Assembly: GCA_947501215.1 (NCBI GenBank) | Contig: CANMUS010000002.1 | Span: 496,001 to 560,000 of the forward strand | Reading direction: 5' to 3' | Length of the DNA: 64,000 bases | Source: an uncultured Erythrobacter sp. | GTDB taxonomy: Bacteria; Pseudomonadota; Alphaproteobacteria; Sphingomonadales; Sphingomonadaceae | Shown: in pieces, positions 1-11,059 of the stretch | How the letters are laid out: every line of letters begins with the position of its first letter | How positions within the stretch are numbered: position 1 is the first letter of the stretch | Translations under genes and position numbers: made by a program | Notes under the pieces: model-generated | Database searches by the model: none | What the model was told of the DNA's origin: nothing | Seen by the model: only the letters and a program-made list of their open reading frames with translations

Positions 1-1140
1 CGCCGAACACGCGGTAGCCTTTCACGGTCCGCGCCTTCTGCTTCCAGCCGGCGAAAAAGCCGGAGCGCGCGCTCTTGGCTTCGAACTGCTCGTCGATATG
101 CGCGAGGAAGACGCCGGTGAGCGAGCCGACCCGCTTCGCGTGCAGGAAATAGAGCTGCATGAACCGCTCGACCGAGCTTTTGCCCGGTCGTTCGGCGAAA
201 TTCATCCGCTCGGCGATCTGGCGCTGCATGTCGAAGGTCAGCCGGTCCTCCGCCCGTCCGGTAAGCACATGCAGGTGGCAGCGCACGGCGAGGAGGAAGT
301 TCTCCGCCCGGCGGAAGCTGCGATATTCGGCCTGCGTGAACAGCCCCACATCGACCAGCTCCGCCGCCGCGCGCACGCGATGGATGAACTTGCCGATCCA
401 GTAGAGCGTATGGAGGTCGCGCAGCCCCCCCTTGCCGTCCTTCACATTGGGTTCGACGACATAGCGGCTGTCGCCCATGCGCTTGTGCCGCGCGTTACGT
501 TCGGCCAGCTTCTCGGTGACGAAAGTGCGCTCGTTGCCACGCACGACCTCCGATGTGTAGCGGCGCGAGCCTTCGTCGTAGAGCGCCTGGTCGCCCCAGA
601 CATAGCGGCCTTCGAGCAGGGCGGTGCGGATGGTGAGGTCGTTCTTCGAGAGGCGCATCGCCTCGTCCAGCGTGCGGGTCGAATGGCCGACTTTGAGGCC
701 GAGATCCCACATCAGGTAAAGCATCGCTTCGACCACCTGCTCGCACCAGGCGGTCTTCTTGCCGCCGACGATAAAGGCGATGTCGACATCGGAATGCGGC
801 GCCATTTCGGAGCGGCCGTAGCCACCGACCGCCATGATCGTCAGCCGCTCTGCCTGCGAGCGATTGGCGCTGGGGTAGAGATGCGTCGTTGCATGATCGT
901 GGATCACGCGCAGCAGCTGGTCGATCAGGAAGGAATGCCCGCCCGCGCATTCGTGCCCGGCCGAATGCTTTTCCTCCAGCCGCCGCGCGAGCTCGGCGTG
1001 CCCCTTCTCCAGCGCACCCTTGAGCAGCTCGACGATGTGCGGTCGTGCCGTTTCGCCATGCTCCTCCACCAGCGCATCGATCCGCGCGGCGATATCGCGC
1101 CGGTCGAAGATCGCGCGCTGGCGGGGGATGCGGAACGTGC

Positions 1141-1144
<4 letters not shown>
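1..1144 (-). CDS. glnD: [Protein-PII] uridylyltransferase GlnD, N-terminal part (runs off the left edge)
   Basis: This is the N-terminal 381 codons of GlnD, which uridylylates and de-uridylylates PII in response to glutamine. The translation carries the nucleotidyltransferase motif GGYGRSE followed by DVD (about residues 107-121) and the GlnD-typical run NVKDGKGGLRDLHTLYWIGK. The C-terminal HD and ACT domains lie outside the window. No ATG opens the frame. The likely start is TTG at 1144, which overlaps the TGA of the upstream acyl-CoA synthetase as TTGA, so translational coupling is probable. Identity is firm; the start codon is inferred from frame and overlap. Confidence 0.9.
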
Positions 1145-2835
<1,691 letters not shown>

Positions 2836-2998
2836 GGTGGTCAGGGTCCTCTCTCAAAACGGCGCACGGCCCCGATTCGAGGCTCGCGCAGAAATTGCGG
2901 CTCGACGCAGGCTTTCCCCAAAACTCCTGCTATGCCAAAAGCCGCCGCCGATGGGTCGTCGGATGCGGCCTTGAACATATCTCTAAGAGGATAAGCCC

Positions 2999-3874
2999 TT
3001 GCTGTCACTACTCGCCGCGAGCGGCGCCACCGACCCGATCTACTGGCAGGATCTGGGGCTGCGGCCCTATCTGTTCGAGATCGGCAGCTTCCAGCTGCGC
3101 TTCTATTCGCTGGCCTATCTGCTCGGCATCCTGCTCGGCTACTGGCACCTGTCGAAGATGATCAAGGCGCCCGGCAGCCCGATGGCCCAGCGCCATGCGG
3201 ACGATCTGTTCTTCTATTGCACGCTCGGCGTGATCCTCGGCGGGCGGCTCGGCTATGTCGCTTTCTACCGGCCCGAACTGTTCGGCACTCTGGACATGTT
3301 CAAGCTATGGGAAGGCGGGATGAGCTTTCATGGCGGGGTGATCGGCGTGCTGGTGGCGATCAGCTGGGTGGCCTGGCGCGGGCATCTCAACTGGCTGCGC
3401 ATCTGCGACTATATCGCGGTGAATGTCCCGCTGGCCTACATGCTGGGGCGGCTAGCGAATTTCGTGAACGGCGAGCTCTACGGCCGTCCGGTGGAAGGCG
3501 ATTTTCCCTTCGCGATGATTTTCCCGAGCGATCCGCTGCAACTGCCGCGCTATCCCAGCCAGCTGTTCCAGGCCGGGCTGGAAGGGCTGCTGCTCGGCGT
3601 GATCCTGATCGCGCTGTTCTGGAAGACCCGCGCGCGATACCGCCCGGGCCTGCTGGTCGGCCTGTTCACCGTCGGCATGGGCGTCGGCCGCTTCGTGAAC
3701 GAGTTCTTCCGCGAGCCGGACGCGCATCTCGCCAATGTGGTGGTCGAGACAGGCCTGTCGCGCGGGCAATGGCTGAGCCTGCCGATGATCGCGGTGGGCC
3801 TCGGCGTGCTGGCCTTTGCGCTGGCGCGCCCGGCCATCGGCGGCGCCAAGGCGGGCAAGCCGGCGACCGCATGA
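2999..3874 (+). CDS. lgt: Prolipoprotein diacylglyceryl transferase
   Basis: Lgt attaches diacylglycerol from phosphatidylglycerol to the lipobox cysteine of prolipoproteins in the inner membrane. The 291-residue protein is polytopic and has the conserved HGGVIG segment and the signature around GRLANFVNGELYGR, which holds essential residues of the family. The start is TTG at 2999, preceded by AGAGGAT at suitable spacing; no better ATG lies nearby. It overlaps the next gene by four bases (ATGA). Several lipoproteins with clear lipoboxes are encoded in this window. Confidence 0.95.
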   Translation: MLSLLAASGATDPIYWQDLGLRPYLFEIGSFQLRFYSLAYLLGILLGYWHLSKMIKAPGSPMAQRHADDLFFYCTLGVILGGRLGYVAFYRPELFGTLDMFKLWEGGMSFHGGVIGVLVAISWVAWRGHLNWLRICDYIAVNVPLAYMLGRLANFVNGELYGRPVEGDFPFAMIFPSDPLQLPRYPSQLFQAGLEGLLLGVILIALFWKTRARYRPGLLVGLFTVGMGVGRFVNEFFREPDAHLANVVVETGLSRGQWLSLPMIAVGLGVLAFALARPAIGGAKAGKPATA

Positions 3875-4956
3875 GCGAAAGCGCGCCCGACGATCTGGCG
3901 ACCAGCTTTCGTCGCCTGATTGAACGGCACGGGCCGATGCCCGTGGCGCGCTACATGGGCGAAAGTAATGCGCGCTATTACGCCAGCCGCGATCCGCTTG
4001 GCGCAGCAGGCGACTTCACGACTGCGCCGGAGATCAGCCAGATGTTCGGCGAGATGGTCGGGCTGTGGCTGGCCGATATCTGGACACGCGCGGGCAAGTC
4101 GGAAAACGCGACCTATGTCGAGCTAGGGCCGGGGCGCGGCACGTTGGCGAGCGATGCGCTACGTGCCATGGCGAGCCAGGGTTTGCGGCCCGAGGTGCAT
4201 CTGGTCGAAGGCTCGCAAGCCTTGCGCGCGGTCCAGTCCGGCGCGCTCGCCGGGGCGCAGTTTCACGACACGATCGACAGCCTGCCCGAAGATCGCCCGA
4301 TCCTGCTGGCGGCGAACGAATTTCTTGACGCGCTCCCGGTGCGCCAACTGGTGATGACGGAGCGGGGTTGGCGCGAGCGGATGGTGGCACTGGACGAGGA
4401 GGGCGGCTTCGTCTTCGCCGCCGGGCGGAGTCCGATGGACGATGCGGTGCCGGCCGAGCAGCGGGCGGCGGAACCTGGCACGATCATCGAGACCAGCGCC
4501 GCCGCGGCGGCGCTGGTCGACGCTCTTGCCGAGCGGCTGGAGCGACAGGGCGGCGCGGCGATTTTCATCGATTACGGGCACCTCATGCCGCGATGCGGCT
4601 CGACGCTGCAGGCCGTGAAGGCGCATGAGAAGGTCGGTGTGTTCGACCATCCCGGCGAAATGGACCTCACCGCGCATGTCGATTTCGCTATGCTGGTGGA
4701 GGTCGCCAAGCGCGCCGGGCTTGCCATTGCCACCGCGACACAGGGCGAATGGCTCGGCGCCATGGGGATCGGCTTGCGGGCGAAGGCGCTTGCAACCGCT
4801 TCGCCCAATCGAGCGAAGGACGTTGCGTCAGCGCATGACCGGCTCGTTCAGCCGGCGGCCATGGGGGACCTGTTCAAGGTGCTGGCCCTGACGCCGCGCG
4901 ACTGGCCGCGCGGTGCCGGATTTGCCGAAGGCGAGAGGCGGAAGGTAAAGGCATGA
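3871..4956 (+). CDS. SAM-dependent methyltransferase, MidA/NDUFAF7 family (COG1565)
   Basis: A 361-residue class I methyltransferase of the DUF185/MidA family. The mitochondrial homologue NDUFAF7 methylates a complex I subunit; the bacterial target is not established. The SAM-binding motif is ELGPGRGTLASDAL, followed by the family segments FLDALPVRQ and IDYGH. The start overlaps the lgt stop as ATGA, and the stop overlaps the next gene the same way, so lgt, this gene and the DUF2147 gene form one operon. This lgt-midA order is, to my memory, common in Alphaproteobacteria. Confidence 0.9.
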   Translation: MSESAPDDLATSFRRLIERHGPMPVARYMGESNARYYASRDPLGAAGDFTTAPEISQMFGEMVGLWLADIWTRAGKSENATYVELGPGRGTLASDALRAMASQGLRPEVHLVEGSQALRAVQSGALAGAQFHDTIDSLPEDRPILLAANEFLDALPVRQLVMTERGWRERMVALDEEGGFVFAAGRSPMDDAVPAEQRAAEPGTIIETSAAAAALVDALAERLERQGGAAIFIDYGHLMPRCGSTLQAVKAHEKVGVFDHPGEMDLTAHVDFAMLVEVAKRAGLAIATATQGEWLGAMGIGLRAKALATASPNRAKDVASAHDRLVQPAAMGDLFKVLALTPRDWPRGAGFAEGERRKVKA

Positions 4957-5366
4957 GAGCATTGGTCGCATCGCTCGCCGCCCTATTGCTGGCATCGCCC
5001 GCGCTGGCTGCCGATCCGGTTCAGGGCCGCTGGATCACCGAAGAGAAAGACGCCGTCATCACCATCGCCCCCTGCAGCGCAAAGCTGTGCGGGCGGATCT
5101 CGAAATTCCTGGTCGCCCCGCCGCCAGGACTCGACCAGCGCGACGTCAACAACAAGGACGCCTCCAAGCGCAGCCGCAAGCTGCTCGGCATGCCGGTGCT
5201 GACCGGCTTCGTCGAAGACGGCGACGAATGGCGCGGGACGATCTACGATCCCAAGAGCGGCAAGACCTATCGCTCGATCCTGCAGCGCAAAGGCTCGAAC
5301 CAGCTGACCGTGAAGGGCTGCCTTGGGCCCTTCTGCCAGACCCAGACATGGCGCAAGGTCGGCTAA
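4953..5366 (+). CDS. DUF2147 periplasmic protein
   Basis: A 137-residue exported protein with an N-terminal signal peptide ending near SPALAAD. The mature part, beginning VQGRWITEEKDAVI and ending with CLGPFCQTQTWRKV, is typical of DUF2147, a lipocalin-like fold of unknown role. Four cysteines may form two disulfides in the periplasm. It is the last gene of the lgt operon (ATGA overlap). Its stop overlaps by four bases the stop of the convergent transporter gene. Confidence 0.85.
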   Translation: MRALVASLAALLLASPALAADPVQGRWITEEKDAVITIAPCSAKLCGRISKFLVAPPPGLDQRDVNNKDASKRSRKLLGMPVLTGFVEDGDEWRGTIYDPKSGKTYRSILQRKGSNQLTVKGCLGPFCQTQTWRKVG

Positions 5367-6898
5367 AGGCCGATCCGGTCCGCGAGCCGCCGGGCCGCTT
5401 CCGCGAACGTCAGCTTGTCCTCCTCGCGGTCGACCGAAAGGTTCGCCTCGCGCATCGCCTCGACATCGATCGCGCCCATTAACGGCGCGATCGCGGCACG
5501 AATCGCGGCGTTACTCCCGGTTCCGGGGGAGAGCAGCACGATCGCGTCGTAATTGGGAAACGCGCCCTGCGGATCCTCCAAGATCGTCAGCCCGTCCGCC
5601 GCGATGCGCCCGTCCGAAGTATAGGCCCCGATCACATCCGCCTCGCCCGATTGCAGCGCGTTGTACATGAAGGTCGGCGAGAAATTGCGCCGCTCGGCAA
5701 AGCGCAGTCCGTAGGTATCGCGCATGGCAATCCATTCGGGCCGCTCGAAGAATTCAGGGTCGCCGCCGACGGTCATGCCACCCGCCGCGCCGGCCAGATC
5801 GGCAATCGATTCGATGCCGAGCGCCGCCGCCCGCTCGTCGCGCATGGCGAGGCCATAGGCGTTTTCGAACCCCAGCCGGCCCAGCACATGGGTGCCGCTG
5901 GTGTCGGTTTCCCACGCGGCGATTTCCTCCAGCATCGCGTCGCGCGGCGGGTTGTCCTCGCGCCTCATCTGGTTGGTCCAGATCGTGCCGGTGTAATCGA
6001 CCAGCACGTCGATCGCGCCGGTGGTGACCGCCCGGTGCGCCACTGCCGAGCCGAGCCCATCGCGATAGTCGACCGAAAAGCCGCTCTCTTCCAATTGCTG
6101 CCCGATCAGCCGGGCGAGAATATACTGCTCGGAAAACCCCTTCGCCCCGATGACGATACGCCGCTCGTCGCTGCCCCCGAAATTCGCCAACAATGCCGCG
6201 CCGACACCCAGCGCGACAGCTGCCAGACCGCCGAATGTAAGCACGCGACGGCGAGTCTTGAGCCCCTTTTCGATAGTGCCGAGCAGCCCATCGGCGATGA
6301 GGGCAAGCCCCGCACTCGCGATGCACCCGGCCAGCACCAGCACCCAGTTCTGCGTCTGCAATCCGGCGAAGATCGGATCGCCGAGGCTCTTCTGGCCGAT
6401 GGTCGTCGCCAGCGTGGCGGCGCCGATTGTCCAGACCGCCGCCGTGCGGATGCCCGCCATTATGTAGGGCGCGCTGAGCGGCGCTTCGACCAGCCGCAGG
6501 CGCTGCCAGAATGTCATGCCCACACCGTCCGCCGCCTCGATCACGCCGGGGTCGAGATTGGCCTGCGCGGTGATCGCATTGCGCAGGATCGGGAGCAGCG
6601 CATAAAGCGACAGCGCCAGAAGGGCAGGCAGGAAGCCGAGCGTCGGCAGGCCTTCGCCGAAGACGGCGCGCAGGCTCAGCAGGATTGGGAAGAACAGGGC
6701 GAGCAAGGCGAGCGCCGGGATAGTCTGGACGAGGCTTGCGAAGCCGAGCGCGGCTCGTGACACCGCAGGCGAGCGGCTCGCCCAGACGGCCAGCGGCAAA
6801 GCCACTGTAATCCCGAGCGCGATGGCCGCTGCCGACAACAATACATGCGCAGCGAGCTGGTCGCCGAGGTTCAGAAGCGCCTGCCAGATTTCGCTCAC
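5363..6898 (-). CDS. Osmoprotectant-type ABC transporter, fused permease and substrate-binding protein (OpuB/ProWX-like)
   Basis: A 511-residue fusion. Residues 1 to about 210 form a binding-protein-dependent permease domain with multiple membrane segments and the EAA-like stretch ADGVGMTFWQRLRLVEAPL. A further hydrophobic segment (about 225-245) tethers an OpuAC-like glycine-betaine/choline/carnitine binding domain (about 250-511), with motifs GAKGFSEQYIL and DYTGTIW. The ATPase gene lies just upstream with a four-base overlap. The likely role is uptake of quaternary-amine compatible solutes; the exact substrate is not resolvable here. Confidence 0.9.
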   Translation of the reverse strand: MSEIWQALLNLGDQLAAHVLLSAAAIALGITVALPLAVWASRSPAVSRAALGFASLVQTIPALALLALFFPILLSLRAVFGEGLPTLGFLPALLALSLYALLPILRNAITAQANLDPGVIEAADGVGMTFWQRLRLVEAPLSAPYIMAGIRTAAVWTIGAATLATTIGQKSLGDPIFAGLQTQNWVLVLAGCIASAGLALIADGLLGTIEKGLKTRRRVLTFGGLAAVALGVGAALLANFGGSDERRIVIGAKGFSEQYILARLIGQQLEESGFSVDYRDGLGSAVAHRAVTTGAIDVLVDYTGTIWTNQMRREDNPPRDAMLEEIAAWETDTSGTHVLGRLGFENAYGLAMRDERAAALGIESIADLAGAAGGMTVGGDPEFFERPEWIAMRDTYGLRFAERRNFSPTFMYNALQSGEADVIGAYTSDGRIAADGLTILEDPQGAFPNYDAIVLLSPGTGSNAAIRAAIAPLMGAIDVEAMREANLSVDREEDKLTFAEAARRLADRIGL

Positions 6899-7662
6899 CT
6901 CGCCAGCTCCGCCAGCCGGTCCGCCTGCGCGCGAGGGACAGCGACCAGCTCCTGCGCGACCGCTCCGCCGCGCCCCTCCAGCAAGGATTGCGGAGTCTCG
7001 TCGGCCACGATCGCGCCTGCATCCATCACCAGCACCCGGTCGGCCAGGAGCAACGCTTCGGCCATATCATGCGTGACCATGATGGTGGTGAGGCCAAGTT
7101 CGTCATGCAGCTTGCGCACCCGGACGCCGAGCGCATCGCGGATGACCGGATCGAGCGCGCCGAACGGCTCGTCCATCAGCAGCAGGTGCGGATCGCCCGC
7201 CAGCGCACGGGCCACACCGACCCGCTGGCGCTGCCCGCCGGACAGGGCATCGGGCATCCGGGTCGCCATTCCGGCATCGAGCTCGACCAGTTCGAGCAGC
7301 TCGGCGATCCGCGCAGGGGACAGCTTCTCCCCAGCAAGCCGCGGGCCGATCGCGATATTCTCGCCCACCGTCATGTGCGGTAACAGGCCGATCGACTGGA
7401 ACACATATCCAACCCGGCGACGGAGGGCTGGCAGCGGCAGGCTGCCGACCGGATCGCCTTCGTAGATCACCTCGCCGCTGTCCGCTTTCGCTAGGCGATT
7501 GATCGTCTTGAGCAGGGTCGACTTACCGGATCCCGACGCACCGACAAGCGCGACGAACTGGCTAGGTGCGATCGTCAGCGAAACCTCGCGGACGGCTTCG
7601 ACCGCTCCGTAACGCTTGCCGACAGCCCGGAATTCCAGAGCAGCTTGGTCCTCGGAAATCAC
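6895..7662 (-). CDS. ABC transporter ATP-binding protein, osmoprotectant type
   Basis: A 255-residue ATPase that energises the fused permease encoded downstream. It has Walker A GASGSGKST, the Q-loop within YVFQSIG, the signature LSGGQRQRVG, Walker B LLLMDEPFGALD and the H-loop at VTHD. The similarity is to the ProV/OpuCA group, but it lacks the long C-terminal CBS pair of full-length OpuCA, so ionic-strength sensing through CBS domains is not expected. Its start overlaps the stop of the upstream lipoprotein gene, so all three genes are probably co-transcribed. Confidence 0.9.
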   Translation of the reverse strand: MISEDQAALEFRAVGKRYGAVEAVREVSLTIAPSQFVALVGASGSGKSTLLKTINRLAKADSGEVIYEGDPVGSLPLPALRRRVGYVFQSIGLLPHMTVGENIAIGPRLAGEKLSPARIAELLELVELDAGMATRMPDALSGGQRQRVGVARALAGDPHLLLMDEPFGALDPVIRDALGVRVRKLHDELGLTTIMVTHDMAEALLLADRVLVMDAGAIVADETPQSLLEGRGGAVAQELVAVPRAQADRLAELAR

Positions 7663-8108
7663 TCGTCCTCGGTGCTCGATTCATCGGGCAGGCGGTAATC
7701 GACGCGCTGCAATTCGATCCGGCGGTCCTGCGGCCCCGTCGCGTCCATCATGTCGTCGGTCATGCTCTCGGGATTCCAGCACCTTTCGACGCCGTTTTCC
7801 TCGTTCGGAGTGAAGCATAAACGCTCGTCACCGGTGGCGTTGAAGGTCCATTGGCCTTCTTGCCACAAGTCCCCGTTGCGAAGGTCGCGATAGCTGCCAT
7901 CGCGGTCGAGATAGGTTGTGTAGCGCGCACCGTCTTCCGATGTGATGCGCCAGGCGGTCTCTGCGAAATCGCCCGGCAGAGAGGTGTCTTCCGCCGCTGC
8001 TACAGGCTCCCCGACCTCGGTGGTTTCGACCACCTCGGATGAGTTTTCGTCCGGATTGCTGCAAGCCGCGACCAGAACCATCGCTCCTGCCAGGACCACC
8101 ATTCGCAT
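7659..8108 (-). CDS. Small lipoprotein of unknown function
   Basis: A 149-residue predicted lipoprotein. I chose the ATG at 8108 because it gives a compact signal peptide with lipobox VAAC and has GGAGAGG upstream; a longer frame to 8156 adds unlikely sequence. The mature part is acidic after the lipid-bearing cysteine and contains tyrosine-rich beta-like segments (RYTTYLDRDGSYRD) and a cysteine pair. I do not recognise the family. It is the first gene of a unit with the osmoprotectant transporter, so an envelope or osmotic-stress role is possible but only inferred. Confidence 0.7.
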   Translation of the reverse strand: MRMVVLAGAMVLVAACSNPDENSSEVVETTEVGEPVAAAEDTSLPGDFAETAWRITSEDGARYTTYLDRDGSYRDLRNGDLWQEGQWTFNATGDERLCFTPNEENGVERCWNPESMTDDMMDATGPQDRRIELQRVDYRLPDESSTEDE

Positions 8109-8189
8109 CTTGGGCCTCTCCTCTGCCGATCCGCGCACCCTAGCAGGTTGCGCCATGGGGGAAAGGCGCGGTCGGACCCAGCAGCGCGG

Positions 8190-9716
8190 CTACGGGACCA
8201 GCTTCTCCACTGGGAACACCAGGTCGACCGTCAGTCCCTCATTTGCAAGCAAGCGCTCGAAACGCCCGCCGAGCTGGCTTTCGACTGCCATCCGCAACAG
8301 GCGCGAACCAAAGCCCTCCCGCTGCGAATCGAGCGGATCGCACACGCCTTCCATGGTTTCATGCCAAGTCACGCGAAGTTCTTCGCAATCGCTTTTCTCA
8401 CGGGCGATCTCGACGCAGATCGTCCCGTCGTCGCAGGCGAGCGCACCGTATTTGGCGGAATTGGTCGCCAGCTCGTGGAAGATCAGCGCCAGCGGCGTCG
8501 CCGCCTGGGGGCCGGTCTCGACGTCATCGCCCTTGACCAGCAGGCGCTCGGGCCGACCGTCGCCATAGGGCTTGAGCAGATCGCGCAGCAGGCCCTGCAG
8601 GCTGTCGCTGGATCTTCCATCGCCGGGACGGACGTAATCATGCGCCGTGCCCAGCGCGCGGATCGCCTCGTTGAGTTCCTTGGCGAATCCCTCGACCTCG
8701 GGCTTGCCTCGCGAACGTATCGCGATGAGGCCGGAGACGACCGCAAAGATATTCTTGATGCGGTGCGACAGTTCGCGCGCCAGCAGGTCGTTGCTTTCCG
8801 AGAGGCGGTGGGTCTCGTCGATATCGATCCCTGCGCCGAACCAGGTTTCGACGTTGCCGGCCGCATCGCGCATCGGCCATGCGCGCAGAACCATCCAGCG
8901 ATACTCGCCATCGGCCCGCTTGAGGCGCGCCTCGGCTTCCCAGCGCTCCTCGGTCTTGCGCGATCTTGCGCGCATATCGGCGACCGCCTCGCTTTGTTCT
9001 TCGTGGACCAGCGATTCGAAGTCGATCGACCCGACGTCCTCGGTGCCGCAATATTCGTAGAAAGCCTCGTTGCCGAACTCGATCGATCCATCGGGCCGCG
9101 CTGCCCATGCGAGCACCGGAATATGTTCCGCCATCCGCCGCAGCCGCATGCTTTCGCGCACGAGCTGTTCCTGCACCGCGAGGTATTCGCGCCGCGCGTT
9201 GAGACGCCGCATCACCGATGCCGCGAGCACTTCGAGGCCCTCGCGCTGCAAATCGGTCAGACCTTCCAGACGGGGTTCGGTATCGATGACGCAGAGCGAA
9301 CCCAACGGCGCTCCTTCCGACGACAGCAGGGGCGCGCCGGCGTAAAACCGGATCTTCGGCTCGCCGGTCACCAATGGGTTGCGCTCGAACCGCGGGTCCA
9401 GCAGCGCGTCGGGCACCACCATCGGCTCGCGCTCCATCATCGCATGGGCGCAGAAGCTGGTCGGGCGGGGTGTTTCGGTCGCATCCAGACCGGCCCGGGC
9501 GAGAAAGCGCTGGCGCTGTTCCTCGACCAGGCTCACCAGCGAGATCGGCGCCCCGCATAGCTTTGCGGCGAATTGCACGATCTGCAGCAGCTCGTCGTCG
9601 TTCTCCAGCTCGTCGAGGCCATAGGACGCCATTACCGTCAGGCGGTCCTGCTCGCCGCAGAATGCCGGGTTCGGCCCTTTGGTGGTCGGCCAGGATGTGG
9701 ACGCGTCGAGAAGCAT
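8190..9716 (-). CDS. GAF-PAS sensor histidine kinase of the HWE/HisKA_2 family
   Basis: A 508-residue soluble kinase with no membrane segment. A GAF domain (about 40-175) is followed by a PAS fold with PAC (about 195-305), an HWE-type phosphoacceptor segment LARELSHRIKN (His about 317) and an ATPase domain with the N-box HELATNSAKYGAL (about 414-426). Such kinases often feed alphaproteobacterial stress or light pathways; some bind flavin in PAS, but no LOV cysteine motif is evident here. No response regulator lies beside it. An alternative start is the ATG at 9632, just before the GAF domain. Confidence 0.9.
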   Translation of the reverse strand: MLLDASTSWPTTKGPNPAFCGEQDRLTVMASYGLDELENDDELLQIVQFAAKLCGAPISLVSLVEEQRQRFLARAGLDATETPRPTSFCAHAMMEREPMVVPDALLDPRFERNPLVTGEPKIRFYAGAPLLSSEGAPLGSLCVIDTEPRLEGLTDLQREGLEVLAASVMRRLNARREYLAVQEQLVRESMRLRRMAEHIPVLAWAARPDGSIEFGNEAFYEYCGTEDVGSIDFESLVHEEQSEAVADMRARSRKTEERWEAEARLKRADGEYRWMVLRAWPMRDAAGNVETWFGAGIDIDETHRLSESNDLLARELSHRIKNIFAVVSGLIAIRSRGKPEVEGFAKELNEAIRALGTAHDYVRPGDGRSSDSLQGLLRDLLKPYGDGRPERLLVKGDDVETGPQAATPLALIFHELATNSAKYGALACDDGTICVEIAREKSDCEELRVTWHETMEGVCDPLDSQREGFGSRLLRMAVESQLGGRFERLLANEGLTVDLVFPVEKLVP

Positions 9717-9854
9717 GACTGGCCAACGCTTTTAGATTCATCGCCTTGTTTTACAAGCCACAGAGGCCCGCAGGATCGCGCGATACTTCGATCACGCAAA
9801 GCGGGTTTGCCCGCCGCGCTTCGTTTCGCTATCGCGCGCGCAACGATATTACGC

Positions 9855-9876
9855 GAGCCCCGAGGTTTTGGGGCTC
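9855..9876 (+). other. Leader hairpin upstream of ivd
   Basis: A 7-bp stem (GAGCCCC/GGGGCTC) with an 8-base loop ends 13 bases before the ivd start. It is followed by the ribosome-binding site GAGGAGAG rather than a T-run. It could affect translation or act as an attenuator, but is not a typical terminator. Confidence 0.4.
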
Positions 9877-9889
9877 TTGAGGAGAGACC

Positions 9890-11059
9890 ATGCGCGCGAC
9901 CCCCGATTTCGACTTCCAGCTGGGCGAAGCCGCCGAGATGATCCGCGAGAGCGTCGGCCGCTTCGCCGACGAACAGATCGCGCCGCTGGCGGAAAAGGTC
10001 GATCGCGAAGACTGGTTCCCGAAGGCCGAGCTCTGGCCCGCGATGGGCGAGCTGGGACTGCATGGCATTACCGTTCCCGAAGCCGACGGCGGGCTGGGCC
10101 TCGGCTATCTCGAACATGTCATCGCAGTGGAAGAGGTCAGCCGGGCGAGCGCCTCTGTCGGCCTCAGCTACGGCGCGCATTCCAATCTTTGCGTCAACCA
10201 GATCGCGCGCTGGGGCAATGACGAGCAGAAGGCGAAATATTTGCCTAAGCTCATCAGCGGCGAACACGTCGGATCGCTCGCCATGAGCGAGGCGAGTGCT
10301 GGATCGGACGTCGTCTCGATGAAGATGAAGGCCGAGAAGGTGGACGGCGGCTACGTGCTCAACGGCACCAAGTTCTGGATTACCAACGCGCCCTATGCCG
10401 ATACGCTGGTCGTCTACGGCAAGACGTCGCCCGAAGCCGGGAGCCGGGGTATCACGACCTTCCTGATCGAGAAGAATTTCGAGGGCTTCTCCATCGGCCA
10501 GAAGATCGAGAAGGTCGGCATGCGCGGTTCGCCCACCAGCGAGCTGGTGTTCGACGATTGCTTCGTGCCCGAAGCTAATGTGATGGGCCCGGAAAACGGC
10601 GGCGTCGGCGTGCTGATGAGTGGCCTCGATTACGAGCGCGTGGTGCTCGCCGGATTGCAGCTGGGCGTGATGCAGGCGTGCCTCGATACGGTCATCCCCT
10701 ACCTGCGCGAGCGCACCCAGTTCGGCAAGCCGCTCGGCAGCTTCCAGCTGATGCAGGCCAAGGTCGCCGACATGTATGTCGCGCTGCAATCGGCGCGCGC
10801 CTATACTTATGCCGTGGCCAAGAGCTGCGACGCGGAAAAGACCACCCGCTTCGATGCGGCGGGCGCGATCCTGCTGGCGAGCGAGAACGCCTTCCGCGTG
10901 GCTGCCGAGAGCGTGCAGGCGCTAGGCGGAGCGGGCTACACGCTCGACTGGCCGGTGGAGCGCTACATGCGTGATGCGAAACTGCTCGACATCGGCGCGG
11001 GGACCAACGAGATCAGGCGAATGCTGATCGGGCGCGAGCTGATCGGGGCTGCGGGATGA
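9890..11059 (+). CDS. ivd: Isovaleryl-CoA dehydrogenase
   Basis: A 389-residue acyl-CoA dehydrogenase that oxidises isovaleryl-CoA to 3-methylcrotonyl-CoA in leucine catabolism, passing electrons to ETF. Family signatures include the FAD-binding [14 protein letters not shown] and the C-terminal QALGGAGYT and [14 protein letters not shown]. Glu at about residue 249 in GLDYERVVL matches the unusual catalytic glutamate position of isovaleryl-CoA dehydrogenases. The ATG at 9890 follows GAGGAGAG. The stop overlaps the mccB-type gene (ATGA), which supports the leucine-pathway assignment. Confidence 0.93.
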   Translation: MRATPDFDFQLGEAAEMIRESVGRFADEQIAPLAEKVDREDWFPKAELWPAMGELGLHGITVPEADGGLGLGYLEHVIAVEEVSRASASVGLSYGAHSNLCVNQIARWGNDEQKAKYLPKLISGEHVGSLAMSEASAGSDVVSMKMKAEKVDGGYVLNGTKFWITNAPYADTLVVYGKTSPEAGSRGITTFLIEKNFEGFSIGQKIEKVGMRGSPTSELVFDDCFVPEANVMGPENGGVGVLMSGLDYERVVLAGLQLGVMQACLDTVIPYLRERTQFGKPLGSFQLMQAKVADMYVALQSARAYTYAVAKSCDAEKTTRFDAAGAILLASENAFRVAAESVQALGGAGYTLDWPVERYMRDAKLLDIGAGTNEIRRMLIGRELIGAAG

